Assembly: GCA_051744845.1 (NCBI GenBank)
Contig: JBNJDJ010000060.1
Span: 1-12,545, forward strand
Length of the DNA stretch: 12,545 bases
Origin: JBNJDJ01 sp051744845
GTDB lineage: Bacteria > Bacillota > Clostridia > Peptostreptococcales > Acidaminobacteraceae
Reading direction: 5' to 3'
Shown here: positions 1 through 6,779 of the stretch, piece by piece
Position numbering within the stretch: position 1 is the first letter of the stretch
How the letters are laid out: each line of letters opens with the position of its first letter
Notes under the pieces: generated by a model
Databases searched by the model: none
What the model was told of the DNA's origin: nothing
What the model saw: the letters and a program-made list of their open reading frames with translations, nothing else
Made by a program: the position numbers and the translations under genes

Positions 1-110
1 TTAATAAATAATATCATATCAAAAAATTTATATAATATATTGATAGATAATTAAAATTTATAAAACTTCCTAAATTAAATTTATAAACTTAGTAATATAG
101 AGGATAAACT

Positions 111-178
111 AGTTAATATTATCAAAGTTGTATATAATCTGGATATACAGCTTAAATTGATAGTATTAACTTTTTTTA
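111..178 (+). terminator. Long two-part hairpin with T-run, terminator of a gene or RNA left of the window
   Basis: Bases 111-124 pair with 158-171 and 125-134 pair with 144-153, giving an almost continuous stem of 24 pairs with a small bulge (154-157) and a 9-base loop. A run of seven T follows at 171-177. Two of the pairs (119 with 163, 128 with 150) are U-G wobbles only when the + strand is transcribed; on the minus strand they would be A-C mismatches. This supports a + strand RNA terminator. No gene ending just before it is visible. Confidence 0.6.
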
Positions 179-220
179 TATAAAAAATTACTAATAAGTA
201 TAAATAAATTATATTTTTAC

Positions 221-249
221 TTGACTAAATTGATATGAATTTATATAAT
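221..249 (+). promoter_or_regulatory. Near-consensus sigma-A type promoter
   Basis: TTGACT at 221-226 and TATAAT at 244-249 are separated by exactly 17 bases, which is eleven of twelve consensus positions with ideal spacing. The expected start of transcription is near 256. No protein gene with a ribosome binding site follows for several hundred bases, so the transcript is probably untranslated or very short (see 256-435). Confidence 0.6.
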
Positions 250-259
250 CGTGTTGGTA

Positions 260-277
260 ATATAATCATGATTATAT
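260..277. promoter_or_regulatory. 18-bp perfect palindrome, candidate operator
   Basis: ATATAATCATGATTATAT is a perfect inverted repeat without spacer, about 5 to 22 bases after the predicted transcription start of the promoter at 221-249. Its 12-bp core TAATCATGATTA (263-274) recurs exactly at 612-623, at the start site of the next promoter. That placement suggests one regulator binding both sites. The regulator is unknown. Confidence 0.4.
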
Positions 278-369
278 ATGAAAAAATTATAATTTTTAAA
301 TGAAAATTATATTATCTAATTTTTTATAATTAATAATAGATTAATTATAAAATACCTAATTTAAGAATT

Positions 370-431
370 AAAACCAGATGAATAAATAATAATTTTACTA
401 CCCTTATAAAATATATATATCATCTGGTTTT
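370..431 (+). terminator. 12-bp perfect hairpin with long loop, possible terminator
   Basis: AAAACCAGATGA (370-381) is perfectly complementary to TCATCTGGTTTT (420-431). The 38-base loop can form a smaller inner stem of ATTTTA with TAAAAT. A T-rich but interrupted tract (TTTTATTTTATAT) follows. This is the only GC-containing stem in the neighbourhood. It may end the transcript started at about 256, but the long loop and broken T-tract make it an atypical terminator. Confidence 0.4.
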
Positions 432-583
432 ATTTTATATATTGATATTTTAATAATTAGATTACTAATAGTGAATTAAAATAGAATATAAATTTTGATA
501 TTAATAAAAACTAATAGTGACCAATTAATGTTGTATGAATATTTTCCAAAATAAGTTGCTATTATTTTATTTTAAAAGTAATT

Positions 584-623
584 TTGACGAAAATATTACT
601 TTGTGATAAAATAATCATGATTA
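584..623 (+). promoter_or_regulatory. Extended -10 promoter with overlapping palindrome, probably for the chemoreceptor gene
   Basis: TTGACG (584-589) and TAAAAT (607-612) are spaced by 17 bases, and TG at 604-605 makes an extended -10 element. The expected transcription start is near 619. The palindrome TAATCATGATTA (612-623) covers the end of the -10 box and the start site, where a bound repressor would block transcription; the same 12 bases lie at 263-274. Transcription from here would give the chemoreceptor mRNA a leader of about 240 bases. No sigma-28 type motor/chemotaxis promoter was seen closer to the gene. Confidence 0.5.
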
Positions 624-859
624 ATAAAATAAAAAATATTTTTTACAAAATAGATATTAAAATCAAAATTTTAATTTTTTATAAGAGATTTATAAATAAA
701 ATTATTTTTTGAAAATTATGAATATTTCCAAAGTGAAAAAAATTTAAAATAGATAGACAACAAAACTATTGAACAATAATCTTTTATAAGAAAGTTTTTA
801 TAAAATATAAATTGTAAAAAATATTTTTAATTGGCAATTATATTAGGGGGATTAGTAAA

Positions 860-2881
860 ATGGAAAAAAAGAAAGGTTCAATAAAAACAAAAGTTTTGAT
901 TTATCCATTAATTGCAGTATTAATTGGTATTATAATTATAGGAGGACTTTCAGCTTATTTTACTCGTAAAAGTTTACTTTCAGAAATGAAAACGCAAGGT
1001 CTTTTAACTTCCAAAAGGATGGTTAATAGAATAGCTGATAATAATCTAGCACTTGAAACAATCGATAGAATGTTAGAAGATAAAATTCGTGCAGCTGCAA
1101 GAATAGTTTATGAAAATGAAGATAAACTAAGTAATGAGTATTTAAAACAAGTGACAGAAAATGTAGGTGTAGATGAATTATATTGGTACTCTCCAGATGG
1201 TATAGTTACATATTCTACTGTTCCTAGCTATTTAGGATGGGAAGTACCTACTGATCATTCATTAAATGCAGTAGTTGAAGGTAAAGAGGAACTTATGGAA
1301 GATATTCGAAAGGATGCTGATCGTGATTTATATTTAAAATATGGTTCAGTAAGAAATGAAAAAGGGAACTTTGTTCAAGCTGGAATATATGCAGATAATG
1401 TTAAAAAACTTACAGAAAAATTTTCTTATCAAACCTTAGTTGAAGAAATTGCAAAAGATGATGAAATTATTTATGCTACTGTTTTGGATAGAAAGGCTGT
1501 TATTACTGCTAGTAATGACTTAGAAGATATTGGTACTAAGGAAGATGATATTGGTAGTATTACAGGAGCAGTTGATGGTAAAGAGTATACATCGGTTTAT
1601 TATGCTGATTGGATTGATGAAGATGTTTACGATGTTGTTTATCCATTAAAATTAGATGGTAAACATGTTGGAGCTATAAATATAGGGTATTCAATGGCTA
1701 GTGTTAGAAGTGCTATTAAGCAAAATATTATGGTTGTAGCTGGAATAGGTTTAATAGTATTTATTATTTTAGGTACTTTACTTTATATTTTTTCAAATCA
1801 AATAATAGTAGCTATTAATAAGTTAAAAGAAGTACTTAAAAAAATGGCATCAGGAAATTTTTGTGTATCAATAGATGAAAAATTAATAAATAAGAATGAT
1901 GAAATTGGAGAAATTTCACAAGGCCTATCTATTATGAAAGATTCAGTATGTAAAATAGTTGATAAAATCACTAATCAGTCTAATGAATTATCAAATTCGG
2001 CTGAAAAATTAACTACAACAACTAATCAAGTTTCTATTGCCTCTGATGAAGTAGCTAGAACTATTGAAGAAATAGCTGATGGAGCTTCAGACCAAGCTAA
2101 TGAAACAACTGAAGGTGCAGCAGAGATGAATAAATTAGGAGATATTATTGGGTCAGAAATTGAATTAGTAAAAATTTTAAATAACTCTGCCAAAACTGTA
2201 GATACTTTAAAAGAAGAAGGTTTTGAAGTATTAAAAGATCTTGAACAAAAAACTAATCAAAATAATAACGCAGCTAGTGAAGTTCAAGAAATAATCATAG
2301 ATACTAATGAAAATGCTGATAAGATTGAAGCTGCAAGTGATATGATAAAAAATATTGCTGAACAAACTAATTTACTTGCATTAAATGCATCAATAGAAGC
2401 AGCTAGAGCTGGAGAAGCTGGTAAAGGTTTTGCTGTGGTAGCTGACGAAATAAGAAAACTTGCTGAAGAAACTAATCAATTCGCTGAAGAAATTTCAGAT
2501 ACTATTGCAAGTTTGAGTAAAATGACTAATAAAGGTGTAGAAACTATGGAAGAAGCAGGAAAAATTGTAAAAGCTCAAATGGAAAGTTTAGATAATACAA
2601 ATGATAAATTTGAAGGAATATCTAAAGCAATTGAAGATGTTAGAAATGTTGTTTTAAAATTAAATAAGTCAACAGATAAGATGATGGATAAGAAAACTCA
2701 AATAATTAATGTTATTGAAAACTTATCAGCTATATCTGAGGAAAATGCAGCAAGTACTGAAGAAGTATCTGCATCTGTTGAAGAACAAACAGCATCTATT
2801 TCACAAATATCTAAGGCTACAGAAGATCTATCTGAATTAGCAGAAGAAATGGAAAAAAATATTTCAAATTTTGAAATATAG
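860..2881 (+). CDS. Methyl-accepting chemotaxis protein with Cache-type periplasmic sensor
   Basis: This 673-residue protein is a transmembrane chemoreceptor that would control CheA through CheW. Membrane segments lie at about 11-34 and 290-312. Between them is a sensor of roughly 255 residues that looks like a double Cache domain: two PAS-like cores, around DELYWYSPDGIV (105-116) and EIIYATVLDRKAVITAS (202-218). A HAMP domain follows (about 313-370, with NDEIGEI at 346-352) and then a long signalling helical hairpin. The highly conserved tip, EQTNLLALNASIEAARAGEA (501-520) continuing through GKGFAVVADEIRKLAEET, is intact. Glu/Gln-rich segments near 390-425 and 625-650 fit methylation helices. 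The usual proline near the start of HAMP is alanine (318), and no C-terminal CheR-binding pentapeptide is seen. The start is supported by AGGGGG at 845-850. The ligand cannot be predicted, and no che genes lie in the window. Confidence 0.95.
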   Translation: MEKKKGSIKTKVLIYPLIAVLIGIIIIGGLSAYFTRKSLLSEMKTQGLLTSKRMVNRIADNNLALETIDRMLEDKIRAAARIVYENEDKLSNEYLKQVTENVGVDELYWYSPDGIVTYSTVPSYLGWEVPTDHSLNAVVEGKEELMEDIRKDADRDLYLKYGSVRNEKGNFVQAGIYADNVKKLTEKFSYQTLVEEIAKDDEIIYATVLDRKAVITASNDLEDIGTKEDDIGSITGAVDGKEYTSVYYADWIDEDVYDVVYPLKLDGKHVGAINIGYSMASVRSAIKQNIMVVAGIGLIVFIILGTLLYIFSNQIIVAINKLKEVLKKMASGNFCVSIDEKLINKNDEIGEISQGLSIMKDSVCKIVDKITNQSNELSNSAEKLTTTTNQVSIASDEVARTIEEIADGASDQANETTEGAAEMNKLGDIIGSEIELVKILNNSAKTVDTLKEEGFEVLKDLEQKTNQNNNAASEVQEIIIDTNENADKIEAASDMIKNIAEQTNLLALNASIEAARAGEAGKGFAVVADEIRKLAEETNQFAEEISDTIASLSKMTNKGVETMEEAGKIVKAQMESLDNTNDKFEGISKAIEDVRNVVLKLNKSTDKMMDKKTQIINVIENLSAISEENAASTEEVSASVEEQTASISQISKATEDLSELAEEMEKNISNFEI

Positions 2882-2912
2882 AAATTTTATAAAATCAGAT
2901 AATAAATCAAAG

Positions 2913-2945
2913 AAGTATTCATTTTATTCAATGGATACTTTTTTT
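2913..2945 (+). terminator. Intrinsic terminator after the chemoreceptor gene
   Basis: AAGTATTCATT (2913-2923) pairs with AATGGATACTT (2930-2940), eleven pairs including one T-G wobble that works on the + strand, with a six-base loop and a run of seven T (2939-2945). It lies about 30 bases after the stop codon of the chemoreceptor gene. Confidence 0.85.
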
Positions 2946-3028
2946 GTTTTTGTATAATATTTTTATGACTTAAATAATAAATGTTATACTTATTATGTAA
3001 TATTTTTTTATTAAGTATCGGAGGGGTT

Positions 3029-3449
3029 ATGAAAAAAGATATATTATATTAATATTATTTTTAACTGTAGGTTTATGTGTATTTTTGTAATACAATATCT
3101 TTATTGATAAAGGTATTGATTTCAAATTTGATTTTGAAAAAAACTTAAATTTTATCCACCTGATAATTGGAGGAAAAATTTTTGGATTGAATCTACTAAA
3201 ACTTCTAGTTCAGCAAAGATAATATTTTATTATTCTGAATTAAAAAATATTAATAAAAATTATCAACCATTTTTTTCAATAATTATTACATATAAACATT
3301 TTCTAGATTCTAAAATTCATAATTCAAATATTATTAAGGAAACAGAGATGTATATCATGTATATTTTTAAAGGTCTTGACAATATATTGACTGAAGATGA
3401 AGATTTAAAGGAGTATAAAAGGCTCAAAATAGATAATGAAGAAATATAA
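3029..3449 (+). pseudogene. Decayed gene for a small exported protein of unknown function
   Basis: GGAGGGG (3020-3026) precedes ATG at 3029, but the frame stops after seven codons. Restoring one A in the A-run after the ATG gives MKKRYIILILFLTVGLCVFL, a convincing signal or anchor sequence. The same frame then meets a TAA at about 3088-3090, continues with YNIFIDKGIDFKFDFEKNLN, and needs one more base in the T-run near 3151-3154. After that it is open to 3449 with YPPDNWRKNFWIES, later IIKETEMYIMYIFKGLDNIL and a charged C-terminus. The rebuilt product would be about 140 residues. The FxFEKNLNFxYPxxWRKxFW pattern recalls small extracytoplasmic proteins of Firmicutes, but I cannot name a family. 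Both frameshifts are single-base losses in homopolymers. Confidence 0.6.
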
Positions 3450-3697
3450 AGAAGAATAAAGTTTCAATAATTGAACTCGTTATATATTGTAAATTCATAT
3501 CACTTTTTTTGCTAAATATTTTAAAAATAATTTTTTTATAAAATAATAAATTTAATGATTTATAATAAAATATCGAAAAAAAGGCTATATATAAAATGAT
3601 TTATACATCTTAAATTGGGTAAAAAATAATTAAATCAATACTTTGAAATATATTATAAATTTATAGTAAATGGTTATTTTTGTATCAAGGAGGAAAA

Positions 3698-4087
3698 ATG
3701 AATTATATAAAATCATTTTTAGTAACATTTAGTGTTTTTATGGTGATAGATTTAATTTGGTTAGGTGTAGTTGCAAAGAATTTATATCAGAAATATTTAG
3801 GATATATAATGACTTCAAATATTAATTGGATTGCTGCAGTTATTTTTTATATTATTTTTGTAATTGGTATGCTGTATTTTGCAATTATACCTGCTTTAGA
3901 TGATATGAGTTTAAAAAAAGCAATTATAAATGGTATGGCTTATGGTTTTATTACCTACGCTACTTATGATTTAACTAATTTAGCAACTTTAGAAGATTGG
4001 CCAATTTTTATAACTATAATTGATATGATTTGGGGTACAACTTTAGCTGGTTTAACAACAGTAATAAGTTATTTGATTTTAAAATAA
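3698..4087 (+). CDS. DUF2177-type small integral membrane protein
   Basis: This is a 129-residue protein with four predicted membrane segments (about 5-25, 44-65, 76-92, 104-126). Its motifs match my recollection of the DUF2177 family: DLIWLG (18-23), the central YATYDLTNLATL (87-98), and a tryptophan/aspartate segment WPIFITIIDMIWG (101-113). The molecular function of the family is unknown. The frame is open from a TTG at 3680, but AAGGAGG (3687-3693) lies inside that extension and five bases before ATG 3698, so 3698 is the start. It stands alone between two decayed genes, with no clear promoter (a poor TTGGGT-16-AATACT at 3615-3642) and no strong terminator. Confidence 0.85.
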   Translation: MNYIKSFLVTFSVFMVIDLIWLGVVAKNLYQKYLGYIMTSNINWIAAVIFYIIFVIGMLYFAIIPALDDMSLKKAIINGMAYGFITYATYDLTNLATLEDWPIFITIIDMIWGTTLAGLTTVISYLILK

Positions 4088-4151
4088 AATAATGAATTCT
4101 AGACATAAAGATTTTATTTTTATAAAATTATAACAAATATAAGGCGGATTT

Positions 4152-4535
4152 ATGTTTAGGAAAATTGATGAAAGACAAGTATTTTATCTAGAATACATTA
4201 TTAAAAAGGAACTAAAATAAATGAATTTGATAGTGAATTTTTAGATTAACTTGAAATTGATAAAGATATCAGTAAAAAGACAGTTTATTTATAAAAGAAG
4301 CATTTTAGTATAATTAAATTATGTCTAAATTTTTAAGGTTAATTTTAACTTATTAAATAAAGTTAATAAATCAGTAAATTATTTAATTTACAGAAATTTT
4401 AGCAAAGAAATTACTAAAAAAATTAAATAAGTTTAATATACATTATGTGCAGACTTAGTTGGGATAGATAAATTAGAAAATGAATATTATTATTCAGTTA
4501 ACAATAGAATAAAAGCAGTATACGGAGAAAAGTAG
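4152..4535 (+). pseudogene. Heavily decayed gene of unknown function
   Basis: AAGGCGG (4141-4147) precedes ATG 4152, and the frame MFRKIDERQVFYLEYIIKK runs into TAA. Shifting by one base (a lost A in the run near 4205) continues with INEFDSEFLD, a stop, LEIDKDISKKTVYL, a stop, then KKHFSIIKLCLNF. A further shift gives VNFNLLNKVNKSVNYLIYRN, two stops, then LCADLVGIDKLENEYYYSVN and a terminal NRIKAVYGEK before TAG 4533-4535. At least five internal stops and two frameshifts show genuine decay and not a single sequencing slip. The rebuilt protein would be about 125 residues, soluble and helical. I do not recognise it. Confidence 0.5.
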
Positions 4536-4733
4536 GTTTGGAATAAAGTAGATTAAGTAAAATTCATTAAAAATTAAAAATCCAGAATAAAAATTTCAAA
4601 TATGTAGTATTGTAAATACGATATCATATAATATATTAAATCATAATATTTAAAAAGATACTTTATAACTATTGTAAGAGCTTTATTTTGTTAGATATAG
4701 AGGGTTGAAAAATTTTAATTTTAGGAGGTTAAA

Positions 4734-5138
4734 ATGGATATACCAAAATATATTAAAGAAATTATAAAAAGAGAAAAATTGTGTACAATGGCTACATGTT
4801 GGAAAGATGAACCTTATTTGTCAACTATGATATTTACTTATTTAGATTTAGAAAATAAAATTATTTTAAGTAGTAAAAGAGATAGTAAGAAATTTTTTAA
4901 CATTAAAAAAAATAAAAATGTATCAATATTAATTTTTTCGAAAGATAAAGAATTAAGTATAACTCTAGTAGGTAATGTAGAAATTGTAAAAAAAGAAAAA
5001 GAGAAACATTATAAAAAGATTCATATGAATAATAGTAAAAGATCTCAATTTATTAAAGGAGATAGTATTAGTTTAATTATTTTTAAAATTGAAAAAATCA
5101 CTGTTTCAAACAATGAAGATGAAGTCAAATATTATTAA
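4734..5138 (+). CDS. PPOX-class FMN-binding split-barrel protein
   Basis: This 134-residue soluble protein resembles the pyridoxamine-phosphate-oxidase-like split-barrel family. Members bind FMN (some bind F420 or heme) and often act as small flavin-dependent reductases. The N-terminal helix is followed by CTMATCWKDEPYLSTM (17-32), the usual first strands of the barrel, then IILSSKRDSKKFFNIKKNKN (43-62), the typical turn and helix that contact the cofactor, and the strand ITLVGNVEIV (76-85). It is short for the family, and exact FMN ligands cannot be assigned by eye. The start is fixed by AGGAGGT at 4723-4729. It is the first gene of a probable three-gene operon, with 42 bases to the diiron MBL gene; an electron-donor or sensor role for that partner is inference. 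Confidence 0.75.
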   Translation: MDIPKYIKEIIKREKLCTMATCWKDEPYLSTMIFTYLDLENKIILSSKRDSKKFFNIKKNKNVSILIFSKDKELSITLVGNVEIVKKEKEKHYKKIHMNNSKRSQFIKGDSISLIIFKIEKITVSNNEDEVKYY

Positions 5139-5180
5139 TAAAATATATATAAGTTTTCAGTTTAATAAAAGGAGTGAGTT

Positions 5181-5996
5181 ATGGTAGTAAGAAAAAATAA
5201 AGATCTAAACTATGATAAACCAATTGAGGTTGCTAAAGGTATATATTGGGTTGGTTTTTTAGATAAAAATAATTTTCTTCATTGTAATCCTTATTTAATT
5301 ATAGAAGAAGATGAAGCAATACTAATAGATGGAGGAAGTAGAACAGATTTTAGTACTGTAATGATGAAGATTTTGCAAACTGGTATACAACCATCGAAAA
5401 TCAAAAATTTAATTTATCAACATTATGATCCCGATTTATGTGGTAGTATTCCTGATTTTGAAGAAATAATTAATAATGATAATTTAACTATTATTTCTCA
5501 TAAAGATAATAACACTTTTATTAAATACTATGGTGGTAATTTAGAAAGAATATGTATTGAAAATATGAACTTTGAGTGGGAATTTTCTACTGGGAGAAAA
5601 TTAAAATTTGTTCGTACACCTTTTGCTCATTCACCTGGCAGTTTTGTGACTTTTGACAAAAAAACAGGAGTTTTATTTAGTAGTGATTTATTTGGAAGTT
5701 ATGAAAAAAAATGGGATTTATTTTTAGAACTAGATAAAGATTGTTATGATTGTGTTTCGTTTAAAAAATGTGATACAAAAGAAGAGGTATGTCAGGTGCA
5801 TGGTATAATAGATTTTCATATAAATATAATGCCATCTAAAAAAGCTTTATCTTATGCTTTAAAGCAGATAGAAGACTTACCAATTAATGTTATTGCTCCA
5901 CAACATGGCAGTATTATAAATGATTCTAAAACTATTGATTTTGTTATAGAAAAATTAAAAGAAACTGAAAATATAGGTATTGACAATATTTTTTAA
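5181..5996 (+). CDS. MBL-fold diiron protein of the ODP/FprA type
   Basis: This 271-residue metallo-beta-lactamase-fold protein resembles the oxygen-binding diiron proteins (ODP) and the diiron domain of FprA/flavodiiron proteins. All six expected metal ligands are present: His81, Asp83 and Asp85 in QHYDPDLCGS (the acidic HxDxD form of diiron members, not the zinc-type HxHxDH), His150 in FAHSPGS, Asp169 in SSDLFGS and His242 in PQHGS. No flavodoxin domain is attached, as in ODPs. Unusual is a four-cysteine segment, Cys188-x2-Cys191-x5-Cys197-x6-Cys204, just before the HINIMPS helix; it could hold a metal or Fe-S centre or act as a redox switch. AAGGAGTG (5169-5176) sets the start. The next gene, a diguanylate cyclase, begins 11 bases after the stop. 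Role inferred: oxygen, NO or redox sensing coupled to cyclic di-GMP. Confidence 0.88.
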   Translation: MVVRKNKDLNYDKPIEVAKGIYWVGFLDKNNFLHCNPYLIIEEDEAILIDGGSRTDFSTVMMKILQTGIQPSKIKNLIYQHYDPDLCGSIPDFEEIINNDNLTIISHKDNNTFIKYYGGNLERICIENMNFEWEFSTGRKLKFVRTPFAHSPGSFVTFDKKTGVLFSSDLFGSYEKKWDLFLELDKDCYDCVSFKKCDTKEEVCQVHGIIDFHINIMPSKKALSYALKQIEDLPINVIAPQHGSIINDSKTIDFVIEKLKETENIGIDNIF

Positions 5997-6007
5997 GAGG
6001 TGAATTT

Positions 6008-6685
6008 ATGAATAATTGTAAATTATATAAATTTTTAAATAACCAAAATAACAAATATAATAATGACCCTGAGCTTATAAAAATGTTACTAGATTATAAA
6101 GGGAAAGAAGGACATGAAAGAATTCAGAAGAAATTATTTAAAGAATTGATAACTAAATATGTAAATTTAAGTAAAGAATTAGATGAAAAAATTGAGTTGA
6201 TTACTAAGATTTCTCAAACTGATCAGTTAACACAAATATATAATAGAGTAAAATTTAATGAAGAGTTAGAAAAAGAAATTAGAAAACATCAAAAACATTT
6301 ATCAATAATTATGTTTGATATAGATCATTTTAAAAAAGTAAATGATAATTATGGTCATGATATTGGAGATAGAGTTTTAATAAGGCTAACTAATGTTGTT
6401 AATGAATTAATTAGAAAAAATGATACTTTTGCTCGTTGGGGTGGAGAAGAATTTATGATATTAAATCCTGAGACTAATATTGAAGACGCTTATGATTTAG
6501 CTGAAAAAGTAAGAAAGAAGATTAAAAATACTAAAATAGAAAAAGTTGGAAATATTACTTGTAGTTTTGGAGTAACTGAATATAAAATAGAAGATGAGTT
6601 TGATAGTTTTACCAAGAGAGTAGATGAGGCATTATATCAAGCTAAAGAAAACGGTAGAGATCGAGTCGTTAAAAAATATAATTAA
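6008..6685 (+). CDS. Soluble GGDEF diguanylate cyclase
   Basis: This 225-residue protein would make cyclic di-GMP from two GTP. The N-terminal 70 residues have no membrane segment or known sensor and end in a charged helix (about 40-68) that probably forms the dimer-promoting coiled coil. The GGDEF domain (about 71-225) has TDQLTQIYNR (71-80), the metal-binding Asp104 in MFDIDHFKKVND, and the active-site GGEEF (145-149). An RxxD I-site (Arg136 to Asp139) stands five residues before it, so product inhibition is expected. The conserved ALYQAKENGRDRV closes the domain. The ribosome binding site AAGAGGTG (5995-6002) overlaps the stop codon of the diiron MBL gene, so translation is probably coupled. 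With no sensor of its own, it is likely controlled by the upstream MBL protein; that link is inference. Confidence 0.93.
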   Translation: MNNCKLYKFLNNQNNKYNNDPELIKMLLDYKGKEGHERIQKKLFKELITKYVNLSKELDEKIELITKISQTDQLTQIYNRVKFNEELEKEIRKHQKHLSIIMFDIDHFKKVNDNYGHDIGDRVLIRLTNVVNELIRKNDTFARWGGEEFMILNPETNIEDAYDLAEKVRKKIKNTKIEKVGNITCSFGVTEYKIEDEFDSFTKRVDEALYQAKENGRDRVVKKYN

Positions 6686-6700
6686 TAACATAAAACTTTA

Positions 6701-6738
6701 AAAAAGACTACTCAAAAATTTAGTAGTCTTTTTAAATA
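6701..6738. terminator. Bidirectional terminator between convergent genes
   Basis: AAAAAGACTACT (6701-6712) is perfectly complementary to AGTAGTCTTTTT (6722-6733) with a nine-base loop. Each arm supplies a T-run for its own strand, so it can end the operon at 4734-6685 and also the minus-strand gene whose stop is at 6780. Confidence 0.88.
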
Positions 6739-6779
6739 GAAGGATTATTAAAAGGGGTTATGCCTTAGTAAAATTAATA

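Larger units (their letters stand above)
256..435 (+). ncRNA. Candidate small untranslated RNA
   Basis: This is inferred from architecture and not from a known RNA family. A near-consensus promoter sits directly upstream. The region folds into consecutive hairpins: ATAATTTT (289-296) with AAAATTAT (303-310); a perfect 13-bp stem, 322-334 with 340-352, loop of five; and a perfect 12-bp stem, 370-381 with 420-431, which ends the unit. The few ATG codons open frames of only 4 to 11 codons with no ribosome binding site. AT-rich DNA folds easily by chance, so the promoter and the GC-containing last stem are the stronger evidence. It could also be a leader read into the downstream gene. Confidence 0.35.
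1..859. other. AT-rich region without a protein gene, dense in regulatory signals
   Basis: No open frame with a ribosome binding site was found on either strand. The stretch instead holds a long hairpin terminator (111-178), a strong promoter (221-249), a palindrome (260-277), three further hairpins (289-310, 322-352, 370-431) and a second strong promoter (584-612), each listed separately. Between 613 and 859 lies what would be a leader of about 240 bases for the chemoreceptor gene. It contains an all-AT hairpin (TTAAAAT at 657-663 with ATTTTAA at 668-674) followed by six T, too weak to call a terminator. Bases 1-110 show nothing recognisable. Confidence 0.6.

Noticed and set aside
464..520. 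Direct repeat ACTAATAGTGA (464-474 and 510-520)
   Set aside because: Only two 11-base copies in very AT-rich DNA, with no inverted ends or gene between them; likely chance.
3680..3697. TTG at 3680 as start of the DUF2177-type gene
   Set aside because: The six extra codons include the ribosome binding site AAGGAGG of ATG 3698; they are not translated.
4107..4130. AT-only hairpin after the DUF2177-type gene as terminator
   Set aside because: The stem has no GC pair and no T-run follows it.
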